Positions 34,561-46,642 of a stretch of DNA of 64,000 nucleotides are shown here, piece after piece (positions within the stretch are counted from its first letter, which is position 1; the number at the start of each line of letters is the position of its first letter). Source of the DNA: Saccopteryx bilineata. Taxonomy: Eukaryota > Chordata > Mammalia > Chiroptera > Emballonuridae. The stretch covers positions 217,618,744-217,682,743 of the forward strand of contig NC_089493.1 of assembly GCF_036850765.1 (NCBI RefSeq). Reading direction: 5' to 3'. A program made the position numbers and the translations under genes. The notes under the pieces are model-generated. The model ran no database searches, was not told the origin of the DNA, and worked only from the letters and a program-made list of their open reading frames with translations.

Positions 34561-36490
34561 ATAGCACTAATTAGAATTAATAAAGAGTAAAAAGTAAAAA
34601 AAAAAAAAAAAAGGTAAAACACCCCACAAAAAAAAAAGTAATAATTTATTATTTCCTCCTTTTTTCTTTCTTCTCTTTCCCTCCTCTCCCCTCCTCAGGG
34701 AAATATCGTGATGACCTGTGAATTATATTATGCTAAATGGAACAAAAACTGCCTATAATGGAGGGCCTGATTTGGGGTGAAGAGTTCAAGGGGCAAAAGA
34801 AGGGAGTAGGGACCTACTAAATGCAAAAAAAAAAAAAAAAGAAGGAAGAAAATCTTAGACAAGCATAAGATGATTTGCTTGTAAGTGATGGTCGACTAAG
34901 AGATATAATGAGAGGGATAAGAGGGAACCAGAAAAAAGGAGGAAAAAAAAAGAATAATAAAGAAGAAAAAAATAAAAATAATAAGTAAAAATCTGTTGTA
35001 TTAAGTGGAGCGAACACTAAATACAATGGAGACCTTGCGTTGGGAGGAATGCTAGTGAGTTAAAAAGCAACGTAAAAAGTACCCAAAATGCCACAAAAAT
35101 AAACAAACATAAAAGAAACAAAAAGAAAAGCGAAAAAGAAAAATAAAACCAAAAAAAAATCCTTGAGTCCCAAATTAAATAATTTGTTCGTGATTGAGGA
35201 TTAAATGGGAGGAAAAGTAAAATGAGAAAAGAAAAAACGAATAGAAAGGAAAAAATAAGAAAAAGAGAAAAACAAAAGAAGAAAAAAAAAAGGAAGAGAA
35301 AAAAACAAAATAAAGCAAAACAAAAAAAAAACAAAAGAGAAGAGAGTGAGAGTTAAGTGTTTTGGAGTATAACCTTAAAGGAGGGTGAGGATGAAGAAAA
35401 GAAATAAAATGTAACACTCATGGGTAATGTAGTTCAAGAAAAGGGAAGCATAAGATGGGCAGAGAATAAAAGGACCGAGGTGGAGGAAATAAAGGCAATA
35501 AGATAGAAGAAACAAACAACAACAACAAAAAAATTAGTGGAACAAGTTGTAAAGTCTGTGGATTTTTCTTGATTTTGAGAGGTTAACTTCTTCCTTTTTC
35601 TTTTCTCTCCCTCTTCCTGGTCGGTGACTCTGTACCCCAGGCTCTGCCCCTGTGTCACACTTAGGTAGGTAGGGATTTGCAGTTGATGGGATTCTATGGC
35701 AATGTCATATAATTGGCTTTAGTCTTGCTGGTAGTCAAGGCTTGTTGGCGTTTGCAGGGTCCAACGATGAGAGAGCTTGCTTTCCTGGAGTCTCTCTCCT
35801 AGTCCCCCCTTCCTGAATTAGCAGCCTGGTGATCCAGCTATAAGGCTGCTACTGCTTCTGCCTGGGGAGTAAGAGGCTCAAAGAGCTAGGAAATCCCCAC
35901 TCTATCCCCACTCAGCGCAAGGCTTTGGGAAAGGCTCTGGCAGTCAGAACCTCCAGTGTTATCAGGCGGGGGTGGGAGTCAATTGTTGTCAAGGTGACTG
36001 TTCAGCGCCTAGCGTTCAGTTGGACCACTCAACCCAGGCTTTCCACACTTTGTAGCCTGTTTTTGCAGGGAAGAAGAGGCACTAGTCTCTGCTTGCGACT
36101 AGTGTAGTATAGATCTTATTATCTGCCAAGTCCCTCTTGTTAGCGTTTATCCCTGAATATGGAGGCTCTATCAATCAGAAGTTGCCCCCGCCCCTTTAGC
36201 GAGAGGCACTAAAAAATATCACACCTCTTGTCTTGGATCGCTGAACTGAGAGAGATCTTATCAATTAGAGCCCCGTGGGTGCGCAGATTTCATGGGTTAA
36301 GCTAATTTCAGTGATTGGGTCCGCAGCTGTGTTCCCGAAGGTATTTCAGGCTGCCTGCACGCCCCTCCCCCAACGCTTGATTGTTAGCTTGAATGGCTGG
36401 GTGAGGTGCCCCGCCCACGGAGAGAATCTCCCAAGTAGGGAAGACCGCCCTGGCGCCTCTCCCGCTCGCCCCACCGCTGGCGGCTGGGGC

Positions 36491-36600
36491 GCACTGGGCG
36501 CAGGATAATGGGGCACCCTGGGTGTGCGGGCCAGTAGGGCGCACCGGGCGCAGGATAATGGGGCACCCTGGGTGTGCGGGCCAGTAGGGCACTCTGGGCG
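36491..36600. repeat. 50-bp tandem duplication in L1 5' UTR
   Basis: Two nearly identical 50-base units (36491-36540 and 36541-36590, differing at about one base) contain GGGCGCAGGATAATGGGGCA; a degenerate third follows. GC-rich and CpG-rich, within the putative L1 promoter. Confidence 0.9.
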
Positions 36601-37321
36601 CGTGGGATGCCCAGGGCACGCGCGCGAATGGGGTGCTCCGGGCACCGGTGGCTGGGGACTCTCACTCGCAGTGCGCGGGCCGCTGGGAACATTAGCGGTG
36701 CTCACTCTGCGACTGGACCGCGGCACCAGGCGCGCGCCGGCGGCTGCTCTTAGTGCTTAGGCTGCCGCTCCCGAGTGTGGGCCGACTCACCACAGGCGCA
36801 CTCCCTCCGCGGCTTGAATGAACGTCCCTGCAGTAGTTAGCTTCCTCCAAACCCTGGTCTCTCAGATTCAAGTGATAACAGTCCTTTCGCTTTCAGTTTG
36901 TGTGGAACTCCGGAATGCTCCGAGGATAAATTTTTCTGTTTCTAGTTGATAAATTTGTTGTGATTTTGGGGAGATCTGTTGGACGCGCTGCGCACGGCGC
37001 CATTTCCGTGACGTCACTCTCCACAAAATTTTTTGAAGGGCAAAAAATTCAAAAATGAAGAAGATATCAAACAAACACTGGTTCAATTTTTCGCATCAAA
37101 AGATAAAACATTTTTCAAAAATGGGATATACAAATTGCCCTCACACTGGCAAGAAATAATTAATAATAATGGCAATTATATTATTTAATAAAGTTTATTG
37201 ACAGTAAGAAAAATTTCTACTTTGTTTTATTCCAAAAACTGACAGAACTTTCCAGTAGACCGTATATATGCAGAAGAAAACAAAATCTGTCACAGGAATT
37301 CTTTCCTATGGATATATATCT

Positions 37322-37467
37322 TTTATTATTATTATTATTTGTTGTTTTGAGAGAGAGAGAGAGAGAGAAACATCGATCTCTTCCTCTATGTTCCCTGACT
37401 GGAGATAGACCTGCAACTTTTGCATATCGGAACGACGCTCTAACCAACCAAGCTATCTGGCCAGGGT
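37322..37467 (-). mobile_element. Ves-like short SINE
   Basis: CCTGGCCAGATAGCTTGGTT head on the - strand, then a (GA)n block and (TTA)n tail on the + strand. Flanks about TATATATCTTTTA and ACATACATCTTAA suggest the target duplication. Next to the right end of the mariner. Confidence 0.8.
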
Positions 37468-39375
37468 GACATACATCTTAATATATGTATAAATTCTCTC
37501 GAGGCTGATGAAGTTGATACTTGACTAGGAGAAGCATATGGCTGGTAGGAGTGGTGTGAAGGAATCTTTTCATTATTTACCTTTTTTCCTTTTTAATACT
37601 GTTCCATGTACATATGTGTTTTAAAGATGAATAAAATAAAAATATATTCTTTAAAATTTTTAAACAAATAAAAATGAAGGTAATAAACATTCCATATGAT
37701 TTAAATAACTGTAAGAGATTGCCCCATTTATCATTTAAAAATTTTAGCATTTTTTAATGTAACAGATTTTTTTAGAAAGATCCAAATTTAAATTATGTTT
37801 TGTATGGAGGAAGAAAAAGATCAATTTTTTGTCCTACTGGCCAAGTACAAATAGCACAGAATAAAAACTCTTAGAGGCTGAATAATTGATGATATGAATG
37901 ATAGAACTTCTCTTGTTCCACAGGAGTAATTCTATAGTTTTAGAAAGCCCTTTAGTAAATGTAATAGAATTCAAGTAATTCTAAACTTGAAAACCTTTCT
38001 CCATTAGGATCGTATTTTCAGTATTAATTACCTGGTGGGCATACCATGGGTAGATGCTTGCCACAGAATTGACAAGCAACAGCTGGAGCTAAAAGATTGA
38101 TTCTGCACTAATAATCTTTGTCTTTTCATTCTGTCCTGTCATTCACAGGTGTTGTACGGTTGTTAAAAAGATAAAGCTAACTTTCAAATTGACAAAAGGT
38201 TTTATATGAAAGTTGATTACTAGAAAATAAAGTTAAATGAATTCTTATGTTTTTCTTTACATTGTCATCTATTGGTCTTGATTCTTATTTATTCTTTTCC
38301 TTAATTCTAAAGACTTACTGACATTTAAAATAGAGGACTATTCCCATTTACTCAGATTATACTATACTTGCTATGTTTCCTATAGTACCCATTTATAAGA
38401 GACGAGATGGGAGAAAGGCAATATCTTATATAAACAGGACTTAGAATTCCATGGTTATTAATATATATTGTCTTGGTGAGTGTTGTTTTATAAATGACAT
38501 TTAATATGTTTATGTGCTAAGTAATCCAAGTGGGGAATAAAGTTAGCAAATATCAGTAGGTTTTCAAAAGGGAAGAAAGAGCTAACATCTCAAGAAAAAA
38601 AGCTAGAGAAAGGAATTAATGGAGGAGAATTTAAAGAGGCATGATATTAGAGTACCTTGTGACAATCAGAAGGACATTAACTTTTTGAAAACAGTCAATG
38701 GAGTACACGTAGCCTGTGCTGCTTTGTTCTGTTGTGAAGACATCCTTTTTTTTATTTTTCACTACATATCCTAAATCCTAGTCCTTACTAGTCTTTGTCA
38801 CTTTTGAGGTAGAAGGGAAAATATTACAGATGGCAGTAATAATTGCATGAAAATAGGAAAGATAGATAGTGTGGTGTACTTTCACAAATGTTTAGAAAAG
38901 ATTAAAAAACTGTTGAATGTCAGAGTGGAAGAGGAGGGACCTTCCACGTGGTACATCCTAACAAGGGTTTACAATGTCACAGACTGGAGATTAGTGGGTA
39001 GATACTGAGGTTGCAAGTGAGAGAAGATCCAATCCAAGCTGGCTATAGCAAAAAAAAAAAAAAAAAAAAAGTAATTGATTGCCTCAGTAACTGAAAGGCC
39101 AGTGTAAAGCTGGATTCAGATAACCTCAGGTTATCAAGACTTGGCTCCTCTTCACCTCATAGCTCTGGCTTTATTTCTAGGCTTCAGAGGAAACTGGCAC
39201 CAATCAACACTATCCTGAATCAAGATGTAGAGGGAATGTGCATTTCTACATTTAAGAAAAGTTTCAGAATTGTGCCTTGTTGGCTTTGATTGGATCATCT
39301 CAATGAATATCTTGGAACCAAAGCCCATATATTGAATATTATGGGTCCTTTTTTATTTTTATTTTTTAAAATTTT

Positions 39376-39724
39376 ATTTTCTTTTGTATTTTTCCGAAGC
39401 TGGAAACGGGGAGGCAGTCAGACTCCCGCATGCGTCCGACCGGGATCCACCCGGCTTGCCCACCAGTGGGCGATGCTCTGCCCCTCTGGGGCGTCGCTCT
39501 GTTGCGACCAGAGCCATTCTAGCGCCTGAGGCAGAGGCCACAGAGCCATCCTCAGCGCCCGGGCAAACTTTGCTCCAGTGGAGCCTTGGCTGTGGGAGGG
39601 GAAGAGAGAGGAAGGAGAGGGGGAGGGGTGGAGAAACAGATGGGCGCTTCTCCTGTGTGCCCTGGCCGGAAATTGAACCCGGGACTTCTGCACGCCAGGC
39701 CGACGCTCTACCACTGAGCCAACC
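39376..39724 (-). mobile_element. Long tRNA-derived SINE, head clipped
   Basis: GCCCTGGCCGG family on the - strand, near consensus, but the first ~12 bases of the head are missing: the copy stops at ccactgagccaacc. Contains one CCCACCAGTGGGCGAT unit. Confidence 0.9.
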
Positions 39725-41094
39725 TGTGTCCTCCATGAGTAGTACCGGGTGTTGCACAATGTAGACTAGGTGCTAAGAATACAAATGTTATATTAAGCTG
39801 CTTTTCTGAAAGCAGTCAGTTTACATTGTAGAACCTACTTTAATATATTCCTGATTTTAATTTCAAAAAAACTTTTTATTTTATTATTATTTTCTTTTTT
39901 GCAGAATTAGGTAACTTGTGGGGTAGGATTATTAGAATCCAAGAACATTAGACTTTGTGGCTGCATGCTATCAGGACTCTGTCAGAACTTCATAGTATAA
40001 TTCAGGAAATAAGAAGTAAGAAAATATACTATATCTCAATTTCTTGAACAGGATAAGAAATCTATTAAGAGATAAGAGACCTATTGGCAGGAACAGTTTT
40101 TATTTTGTTTGAATTATACCGAACAAGAGGGGGATGTGTGAGGAGAGCATGAATGCAAGTTGGAAATTAAAGGTTTAGAATATTGGATATCATGCATTAT
40201 AGAGTAGAAGAATGACTCAATAATGATAAAATTACTCTTTTGCAGTTGTGACAGAATATCAATTAAACACATTATGATATTCAAATACATTTGAAATTCA
40301 TTTTATAGAAGTTTAAAATAGGTGGTTTGATGGGCCATGTAAAACTTTTATTAAATATGAGAAAAAGTGACTTGAAATAGAGATAAGACTTACGTGTGTG
40401 TCAGTTACTACTACCTACTCTCCTGGATTTAATAGATTTCCAAAGACTAGATTTTTAGGATGATAGAGGAAAATGTACTTAGTTACTCTGAAAAAGAAAC
40501 TGTTTGGCATTTATGTAATTATGCCTGTTTTCTAATGGGAACTTTCAAAGCTTTTTCATCGTTTAATTTCCATTGAATGCCAGGTTTGTCTCAACAACTT
40601 TTCTTACAAGTTGAAACGATGAAAGCAGAGGAGACTCAATGATCAATGATGTCACAGAGTTTAAGGCATTTCCAGTCATGCTTGTTTGTTCATTTTGCAT
40701 AATTCCAGAACCCACTGACATACACCAATTTAAAATGAATATGCTGACTTACAAGCAAGATCTTGGAGCTCTGATTGTCTAGGAAACTGTAAGAATATAC
40801 CATTTGAGCTCATTAGTCCTGACATTAAAAGATACTGTTAAAATATTTAAAGTAGTCAAGAGAACTCTAGCTTCAGTTATATAAATATGATGTTTATCAG
40901 AATAATAAAGTGCAACTTTTAGGAGACTCATAATTATGCAGTTTTATGGTAGTTTTGGTTATTGTGCAGGAGTTTAAAATGTTATATAATGCTTTGAAAT
41001 GTTCAGCATAAACAGTGTATATATATTATTCATGAGGGAGATTTGTAAGTGTATATATATTATTCATAGGTGATTTATAAGAATAAAATGTAAG

Positions 41095-41310
41095 AGGCAA
41101 TGTAGTGTGGTTATTGGGTGGAGAGTTTGAAGGTAGACTCGTGGGTTCAAATCCTGCCCAGCTACTTAGCTAAATAAGACTGTATGTGTTAATCTGTCTT
41201 AGTTTCCTCAGCTGTTAAACAGGATAAATTTTAGCACCTTCTTCATAGAGATAGAGATATTGTGAAGAATAAATGTGTTATTGTATATAAAGTATATAGA
41301 ATAATACTAT
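41095..41310 (+). repeat. MIR-like relic
   Basis: A long sense MIR: 'ggcaatgtagtgtggttatt', 'gtgggttcaaatcctgcc', 'cttagtttcctcagctgt' and 'ttgtgaagaataaatg' in consensus order. Confidence 0.75.
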
Positions 41311-41479
41311 ATAAGTATTTGCTGTTCTGATTTTTTTCTATAGGTCATTATAGTTTTTCTATGGTATGTATGGAATCTTAAAATGCAATATAGTAATATG
41401 TAGAAAAATATATGAGGAAATCTGCAGAAAGTTCAAACATATTACATTGAAAACTTCAGTAATTAACTTATAGCTCCAA

Positions 41480-41985
41480 GTGTGGCTGTAAAGCCAGTAG
41501 CTGCGGCCACCATCACAGCCACCTGGCCCATGCAGGTTCGCATGTGATTCGGACAGTGGGTAAAGAAACAACGGAGCCAAAAACTGGTGGGCCATTACCT
41601 TTAATCCTAGCTTGTACCCGGTGAGCAAGAAATACACACAATGAGAAAACACTTCCCTTTCCATTCAGGGCTCCCAAAGCTACTGACTTATCCGAGTTTC
41701 CTGGAGTCAAAGGTGTCTACCTCACCAGCCTCATTCTCCTTTTCTTTTTAAAACATTTTGGTGCGAAAGCCCTCCCCCAACACACGTTAATAAAATCACG
41801 CCCATCCCAAGCAAGAAAGGCAACTAATATCATCACTTGGGCGATGAGCTTCCACGTGGGCAGCGCCGTCTTTAACAAAGTGAGCATAATATATTTTATC
41901 TGCCCAACAGTGGCCCTGTTGTATGTTCTGTCCAGGACATGTTCCTCAGTCTTCTTCACACCCTGGGACAATGGATTTTAAAGTG
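41480..41985 (-). repeat. LTR-like repeat, related to 1-395
   Basis: Read on the - strand, ATTAAAGGTAATGGCCC (about 41590-41606) and the following C/T-rich ~115 bases align with 285-390. It begins near TGTCCCAGGGTGTG and ends near CAGCCACA. I found no convincing flanking duplication and no viral reading frame. A solo LTR is the simplest reading, but uncertain. Confidence 0.45.
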
Positions 41986-42139
41986 TAGCCCAAGGTTCAG
42001 TTGTATTAGAATCAACCAGGCTGCCTGTTAAATGCAGATTCATGGGCCCTGCCCTAAACTCACTGGATCTGAATTTCTGGGTCTGAAAATAAGAATTTTA
42101 ACAGAGGTCTGAGTTGATTGTTACATAGTACAAATTTTT

Positions 42140-42225
42140 TTTTTTTTTTTTGCATTTTTTTTTAAAGATATTTCTATATTGCTTCTTTTTTTTATTATAA
42201 TTTTATTTTTTTAATGGGGTGACAT
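42140..42225 (-). other. L1 two-part A-rich tail with short insert
   Basis: On the - strand the L1 3' UTR runs into an A-rich tract containing AATAAA (about 42220-42187). Then come about 20 bases of non-A sequence (gaagcaatatagaaatatct), a second A run, TGC, and a final A run of 12 or more. The non-A piece could be a minimal 3' transduction from the source locus. The 'AAAAATGCAAAA' motif also ends the SINE at 50007-50030. Confidence 0.65.
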
Positions 42226-42498
42226 CAATAAATCAGGATACATATATTCAAAGATAACAAGTCCAGGTTATCTTGTCGTTCAATTATGTTGCATACCCAC
42301 CACCCAAAGTCAGATTGTCCTCTGTCACCTTCTATCTTGTTTTCTTTGTGCCCCTCCCCACCCCCTATCCCTCCCCCATTCCCCCCTCACCCCCGTAACC
42401 ACCACACTCTTGTCAATGACTCTTAGTTTCAGTATTATGTCCCACCTACGTATGGAATAATACAGTTCCTGTTTTTTTTCTGATTTACTTATTTCGCT

Positions 42499-45400
42499 TC
42501 ATATCATGTTATCAAGATCCCACCATTTTGCTGTAAATGTTCCGATGTCATCATTTCTTATGGCTGAGTAGTATTCCATAGTGTATATGTGCCACATCTT
42601 CTTTATCCAGTCATCTATTGATGGGCTTTTTGGTTGTTTCCATGTCCTGGCCACTGTGAACAATGCTGCAATAAACATGGGGCTGCATGTGTCTTTACGT
42701 ATCAATGTTTCTGAGTTTTGGGGGTATATACCCAGTAGAGGGATTGCTGGGTCATAAGGTAGTTCTATTTGCAGTTTTTTGAGGAACCACCATACTTTCT
42801 TCCATAATGGTTGTACTACTTTACATTCCCACCAACAGTGTATGAGGGTTCCTTTTTCTCCACAGCCTCTCCAACATTTGCTATTACCTGACTTGCTAAT
42901 AACAGCTAATCGAACAGGTGTGAGGTGGTATCTCATTGCCGTTTTGATTTGCATTTCTCTAATAGCTAAAGAAGATGAGCATCTTTTCATATATCTGTTG
43001 GCCATTTGTATTTCTTCCTGGGAGAAGTGTCTATTCATATCCTCTTCCCATTTTTTTATTGGATTGTTTGTTTGTTTGTTGTTGAGTTTTATGAGTTCTT
43101 TGTATATTTTGGATATTAGGCCCTTATCTGAGCTGTTGTTTGAAAATATCATTTCCCATTTAGTTGGCTTTCTGTTTATTTTGTTATCAGTTTCTCTTGC
43201 TGAGCAAAAACTTCTTAGTCTGATGTAGTCCCATTCATTAATTTTTGCCTTCACTTCTCTTGCCATTGGAGTCAGATTCATAAAATGCTCTTTAAAACCC
43301 AGGTCCATGAGTTGAGTACCTATGTCTTCTTCTATGTACTTAATTGTTTCAGGTCTTATGTTTAGATCTTTGATCCATTTTGAGTTAATTTTTGTACAGG
43401 GAGAGAGACTGTAGTCCAGTTTCATTCTTTTGCATGTGGCTTTCCAGTTTTCCCAGCACCATTTATTGAAGAGGCTTTCTTTTCTCCATTGTGTGTTGTT
43501 GGCCCCTTTATCAAAAATTATTTGACTATATATATGTGGTTTTATTTCTGGACTTTCTATTCTGTTCCATTGGTCTGAGTGTCTATTTTTCTGCCAATAC
43601 CATGCTGTTTTGATTGTCGTGGCCCTATAATAGAGTTTGAAGTCAGGTATTGTTATGCCCCCAGCTTCATTCTTTTTCTTTAGGATTGCTTTGGCTATTC
43701 GGGGTTTTTTATAGTTCCATATAAATCTGATGATTTTTTGCTCTATTTCTTTAAAAAACGTCATTGGAAGTTTGATGGGAATTGCATTAAATTTGTATAT
43801 TGCTTTGGGTAATATAGCCATCTTGATTATATTTATTCTTCCTAGCCAAGAACAAGGTATATTCTTCCATCTCATTATATCTTTTTCGATTTCCCTTAAC
43901 AATGGTTTATAGTTTTCATTATATAAGTCCTTTACATTCTTTGTTATATTTATTCCTAAGTATTTTATTTTTTTTGTTGCAATCGTGAAGGGGATTATTC
44001 TTTTGAGTTCCTTCTCAGTTGTTTCATTGTTGGCATATAGAAAGGCTATTGACTTCTGTATGTTAATTTTGTATCCTGCGACCTTACTGTATTGGCTTAT
44101 TGTTTCTAGTAGTCTTTTTGTGGATTCTTTGGGGTTTTCGATGTATAGGATCATATCATCTGCAAAAAGTGATACCTTTACTTCTTCTTTTCCGATATGG
44201 ATGCCTTTTATTTCTTTGTCTTGTCTGATTGCTCTGGCTAGAACCTCTAGTACCACATTAAATAAGAGTGGAGAGAGTGGACAACCCTGTCTTGTTCCTG
44301 ATTTAAGGGGGAAAGCCTTCAGTTTAGTGCCATTTAATATGATGTTAGCTGATGGTTTATCATATATGGCCTTTATCATGTTGAGATATTTTCCTTCTAT
44401 ACCCATTTTGTTGAGAGTCTTAAACATAAAATTGTGTTGTATTTTATCGAAAGCCTTTTCTGCGTCTATTGATAAGATCATGTGGTTTTTGTTCTTTGTT
44501 TTGTTGATATGGTGTATTACATTAACCGTTTTACGTATGTTGAACCATCCTTGAGATTCTGGGATGAATCCCACTTGATCATGATGTATTATTTTTTTAA
44601 TATGTTGTTGTATTCGATTTGCTAGTATTTTGTTTAGTATTTTAGCATCTGTATTCATTAGAGATATTGGTCTGTAGTTTTCTTTTTTTGTGCCATCCTT
44701 GCCTGGTTTTGGGATGAGGGTTATGTTGGCCTCATAAAATGTGTTTGGAAGTATTGCTTCTTCTTCAATTTTTTGGAAGACTTTGAGTAGAATAGGAACC
44801 AAGTCTTCTTTGAATGTTTGATAAAATTCGCTGGTATAGCCGTCAGGGCCTGGACTTTTATTTTTGGGGAGGTTTTTAATGGTTTTTTCTATTTCTTCTC
44901 TACTGATAGGTCTGTTTAGGCTTTCTGCTTCTTCTTGACTCAGTCTAGGAAGGTTGTATTTTTCTAGGAATTTATCCATTTCTTCTAGGTTGTTGAATTT
45001 AGTGGCATAAAGTTTTTCATAGTATTCTACAATAATTCTTTGTATATCTACAGTGTCCGTGGTGATTTCTCCTCTTTCATTTTGGATTTTGTTTATATGA
45101 GTTCTTTCTCTTTTTTCCTTGGTAAGTCTTGCCAAGGGTTTGTCAATTTTGTTGATCTTTTCAAAGAACCAGCTCCTTGTTCTATTAATTTTTTCTATAG
45201 TTTTTCTGTTCTCTAATTCATTTATTTCTGCTCTGATTTTTATTATCTCCTTTCTTCGGCTGGTTTTGGGTTGTCTTTGTTCTTCTTTTTCTAGTTCCTT
45301 AAGGTGGGAAGTTAAGTGGTTCACTTGGGCTCTCTCTTGTTTGTTCATATATGCCTGAAGCGATATGAACTTCCCTCTTATCACTGCTTTTGCTGCATCC

Positions 45401-46263
45401 CAGAGATTCTGATATGTCGTATTGTCATTTTCATTAGTCTGTATATATCTTTTGATCTCTGCACTTATTTCTTCTTTGACCCATTCATTTTTTAAAAGTA
45501 TGTTGTTTAGTTTCCACATTTTTGTGGGATTTTTTTCCTCTTTTTTGCAGTTGAATTCTAGTTTCAAGGCTTTATGATCAGAAAATATGCTTGGTACAAC
45601 TTCAATTTTTCTGAATTTGCTGATGTTGTTTTTGTGGCCCAACATATGGTCAATTCTTGAGAATGATCCATGTACACTGGAGAAAAATGTATACTCAGTC
45701 ACTTTGGGATGAAATGTCCTGTAGATGTCTATCATATCCAGGTGCTCTAGTGTTTTGTTTAAGGCCACTATGTCTTTGTTGATTCTTTGTTTGGATGACC
45801 GATTTAGAGCCGTCAGCGGTGTATTGAGGTCTCCAAGTATGATTGTATTTTTGTCAGTTTTTGTTTTAAGATCAATAAGTAGCTGTCTTATATATTTTGG
45901 TGCTCCTTGGTTTGGTGCATATATATTAAGAATTGTTATGTCTTCTTGATTCAGTGTCCCCTTAGCCATTATGAAATGGCCATTTTTGTCTCTGAGTACT
46001 TTTCCTGTCTTGTAGTCAGCATTATCCGATATGAGTATTGCTACACCTGCTTTTTTTTGGATGTTATTTGCTTGGAGTATTGTTTTCCAGCCTTTCACTT
46101 TGAATTTGTTTTTATCCTTGTTACTTAGATGAGTTTCCTGTAGGCAGCATACAGTTGGATTTTCTTTTTTAATCCATTCTGCTACTCTGTGCCTTTTTAT
46201 TGGTGAGTTTAATCCGTTTACATTTAGTGTAATTATTGATACTTGTGAGTTCCCTATTGCCAT
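42499..46263 (-). CDS. L1 ORF2 protein: endonuclease/reverse transcriptase
   Basis: An uninterrupted 1254-residue reading frame. The N-terminal APE-like endonuclease shows N14, E43 (QETHL), NIYAPN, GDLNTPL and SDHKALKLE, all key positions. The reverse transcriptase shows [26 protein letters not shown] and the catalytic FADD at about residue 700. The C-terminal zinc-knuckle-like CX3CX7HX4C ([18 protein letters not shown]) lies near residue 1130. It nicks target DNA and copies L1 RNA at the nick. It is about 20 residues shorter at the C-terminus than human ORF2p, ending by TGA just before an SEIS-like segment. All visible catalytic motifs are intact, so enzymatic activity is plausible. Confidence 0.93.
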   Translation of the reverse strand: MAIGNSQVSIITLNVNGLNSPIKRHRVAEWIKKENPTVCCLQETHLSNKDKNKFKVKGWKTILQANNIQKKAGVAILISDNADYKTGKVLRDKNGHFIMAKGTLNQEDITILNIYAPNQGAPKYIRQLLIDLKTKTDKNTIILGDLNTPLTALNRSSKQRINKDIVALNKTLEHLDMIDIYRTFHPKVTEYTFFSSVHGSFSRIDHMLGHKNNISKFRKIEVVPSIFSDHKALKLEFNCKKEEKNPTKMWKLNNILLKNEWVKEEISAEIKRYIQTNENDNTTYQNLWDAAKAVIRGKFISLQAYMNKQERAQVNHLTSHLKELEKEEQRQPKTSRRKEIIKIRAEINELENRKTIEKINRTRSWFFEKINKIDKPLARLTKEKRERTHINKIQNERGEITTDTVDIQRIIVEYYEKLYATKFNNLEEMDKFLEKYNLPRLSQEEAESLNRPISREEIEKTIKNLPKNKSPGPDGYTSEFYQTFKEDLVPILLKVFQKIEEEAILPNTFYEANITLIPKPGKDGTKKENYRPISLMNTDAKILNKILANRIQQHIKKIIHHDQVGFIPESQGWFNIRKTVNVIHHINKTKNKNHMILSIDAEKAFDKIQHNFMFKTLNKMGIEGKYLNMIKAIYDKPSANIILNGTKLKAFPLKSGTRQGCPLSPLLFNVVLEVLARAIRQDKEIKGIHIGKEEVKVSLFADDMILYIENPKESTKRLLETISQYSKVAGYKINIQKSIAFLYANNETTEKELKRIIPFTIATKKIKYLGINITKNVKDLYNENYKPLLREIEKDIMRWKNIPCSWLGRINIIKMAILPKAIYKFNAIPIKLPMTFFKEIEQKIIRFIWNYKKPRIAKAILKKKNEAGGITIPDFKLYYRATTIKTAWYWQKNRHSDQWNRIESPEIKPHIYSQIIFDKGANNTQWRKESLFNKWCWENWKATCKRMKLDYSLSPCTKINSKWIKDLNIRPETIKYIEEDIGTQLMDLGFKEHFMNLTPMAREVKAKINEWDYIRLRSFCSARETDNKINRKPTKWEMIFSNNSSDKGLISKIYKELIKLNNKQTNNPIKKWEEDMNRHFSQEEIQMANRYMKRCSSSLAIREMQIKTAMRYHLTPVRLAVISKSGNSKCWRGCGEKGTLIHCWWECKVVQPLWKKVWWFLKKLQIELPYDPAIPLLGIYPQNSETLIRKDTCSPMFIAALFTVARTWKQPKSPSIDDWIKKMWHIYTMEYYSAIRNDDIGTFTAKWWDLDNMI

Positions 46264-46642
46264 TTTATATCTTGCTTTCTGTTAGTTTTGTGTCTTGTTT
46301 GATCCTTCTCTTTCTTTTTTCTATCTTTTGTTTTTATTTGGTTGTATTCCATACATCTTTCCTCTGTTGCTATCTTTTTTATCTCATGTGCTTCTGTGGT
46401 GGTTTTTACAATGGTGGTTACCTTTGAGTAATGAAAAGGGTCCCTACCCTGTTCATTGTAGCGAACTATTTTGTGAGTACTTTTGCACTCCATCGTCCTT
46501 TGCTACTGTTAATCTCCATCTTCTCCCCCTCTTTCTTTTTGTTGTTGTCACAGTTTAAATTTGGTTTTATTGTGTTCTTCTTGGAGCTTTTACTTGTGGC
46601 TCTGTTTTTTTTTGTTCTTTGTATCTGATTGGAGAACCCCCT

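Larger units (their letters stand above)
34072..37021 (-). mobile_element. 3'-truncated L1 with complete 5' end
   Basis: On the - strand this starts near 37021 with a TGACGTCA/AAATGGCG motif, runs through a 5' UTR, and ends inside ORF1 at 34072. A perfect 13-bp duplication, CACAAAATTTTTT (34059-34071 and 37022-37034), brackets it within the mariner. There is no poly(A) tail, ORF2 or 3' UTR. Typical L1 copies lose the 5' side; this one lost the 3' side. The ORF1 fragment covers the coiled-coil part (about 34080-34560). Confidence 0.88.
33749..37255 (+). mobile_element. Internally deleted mariner split by an L1
   Basis: Terminal inverted repeats CCAGAAAGTTCTGTCC (left) and the reverse complement of GACAGAACTTTCCAG (right), each flanked by TA (33747-33748 and 37256-37257), define a mariner. 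Its transposase remnant begins at about 33919 (MATDKVHLCHCNFYKF), then jumps by internal deletion to the mariner signature YSPDLAPSDYHLF at about 34010-34050. The C-terminal part resumes after the L1 insert at about 37035-37190. The catalytic core is mostly gone, so it is inactive. Confidence 0.92.

Noticed and set aside
34817..35417. Phe/Ser-rich frames on the - strand
   Set aside because: Translations of the poly-purine A/G-rich linker of the truncated L1 5' UTR.
40545..40630. Short inverted repeat TTTCATCGTTT with AAACGATGAAA about 55 bases apart
   Set aside because: Only 11 bp, in unique AT-rich intron without flanking duplication; chance is likely.
42779..46128. + strand frames within the L1 (for example 43985-44554)
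   Set aside because: Shadows of L1 ORF2 on the opposite strand.
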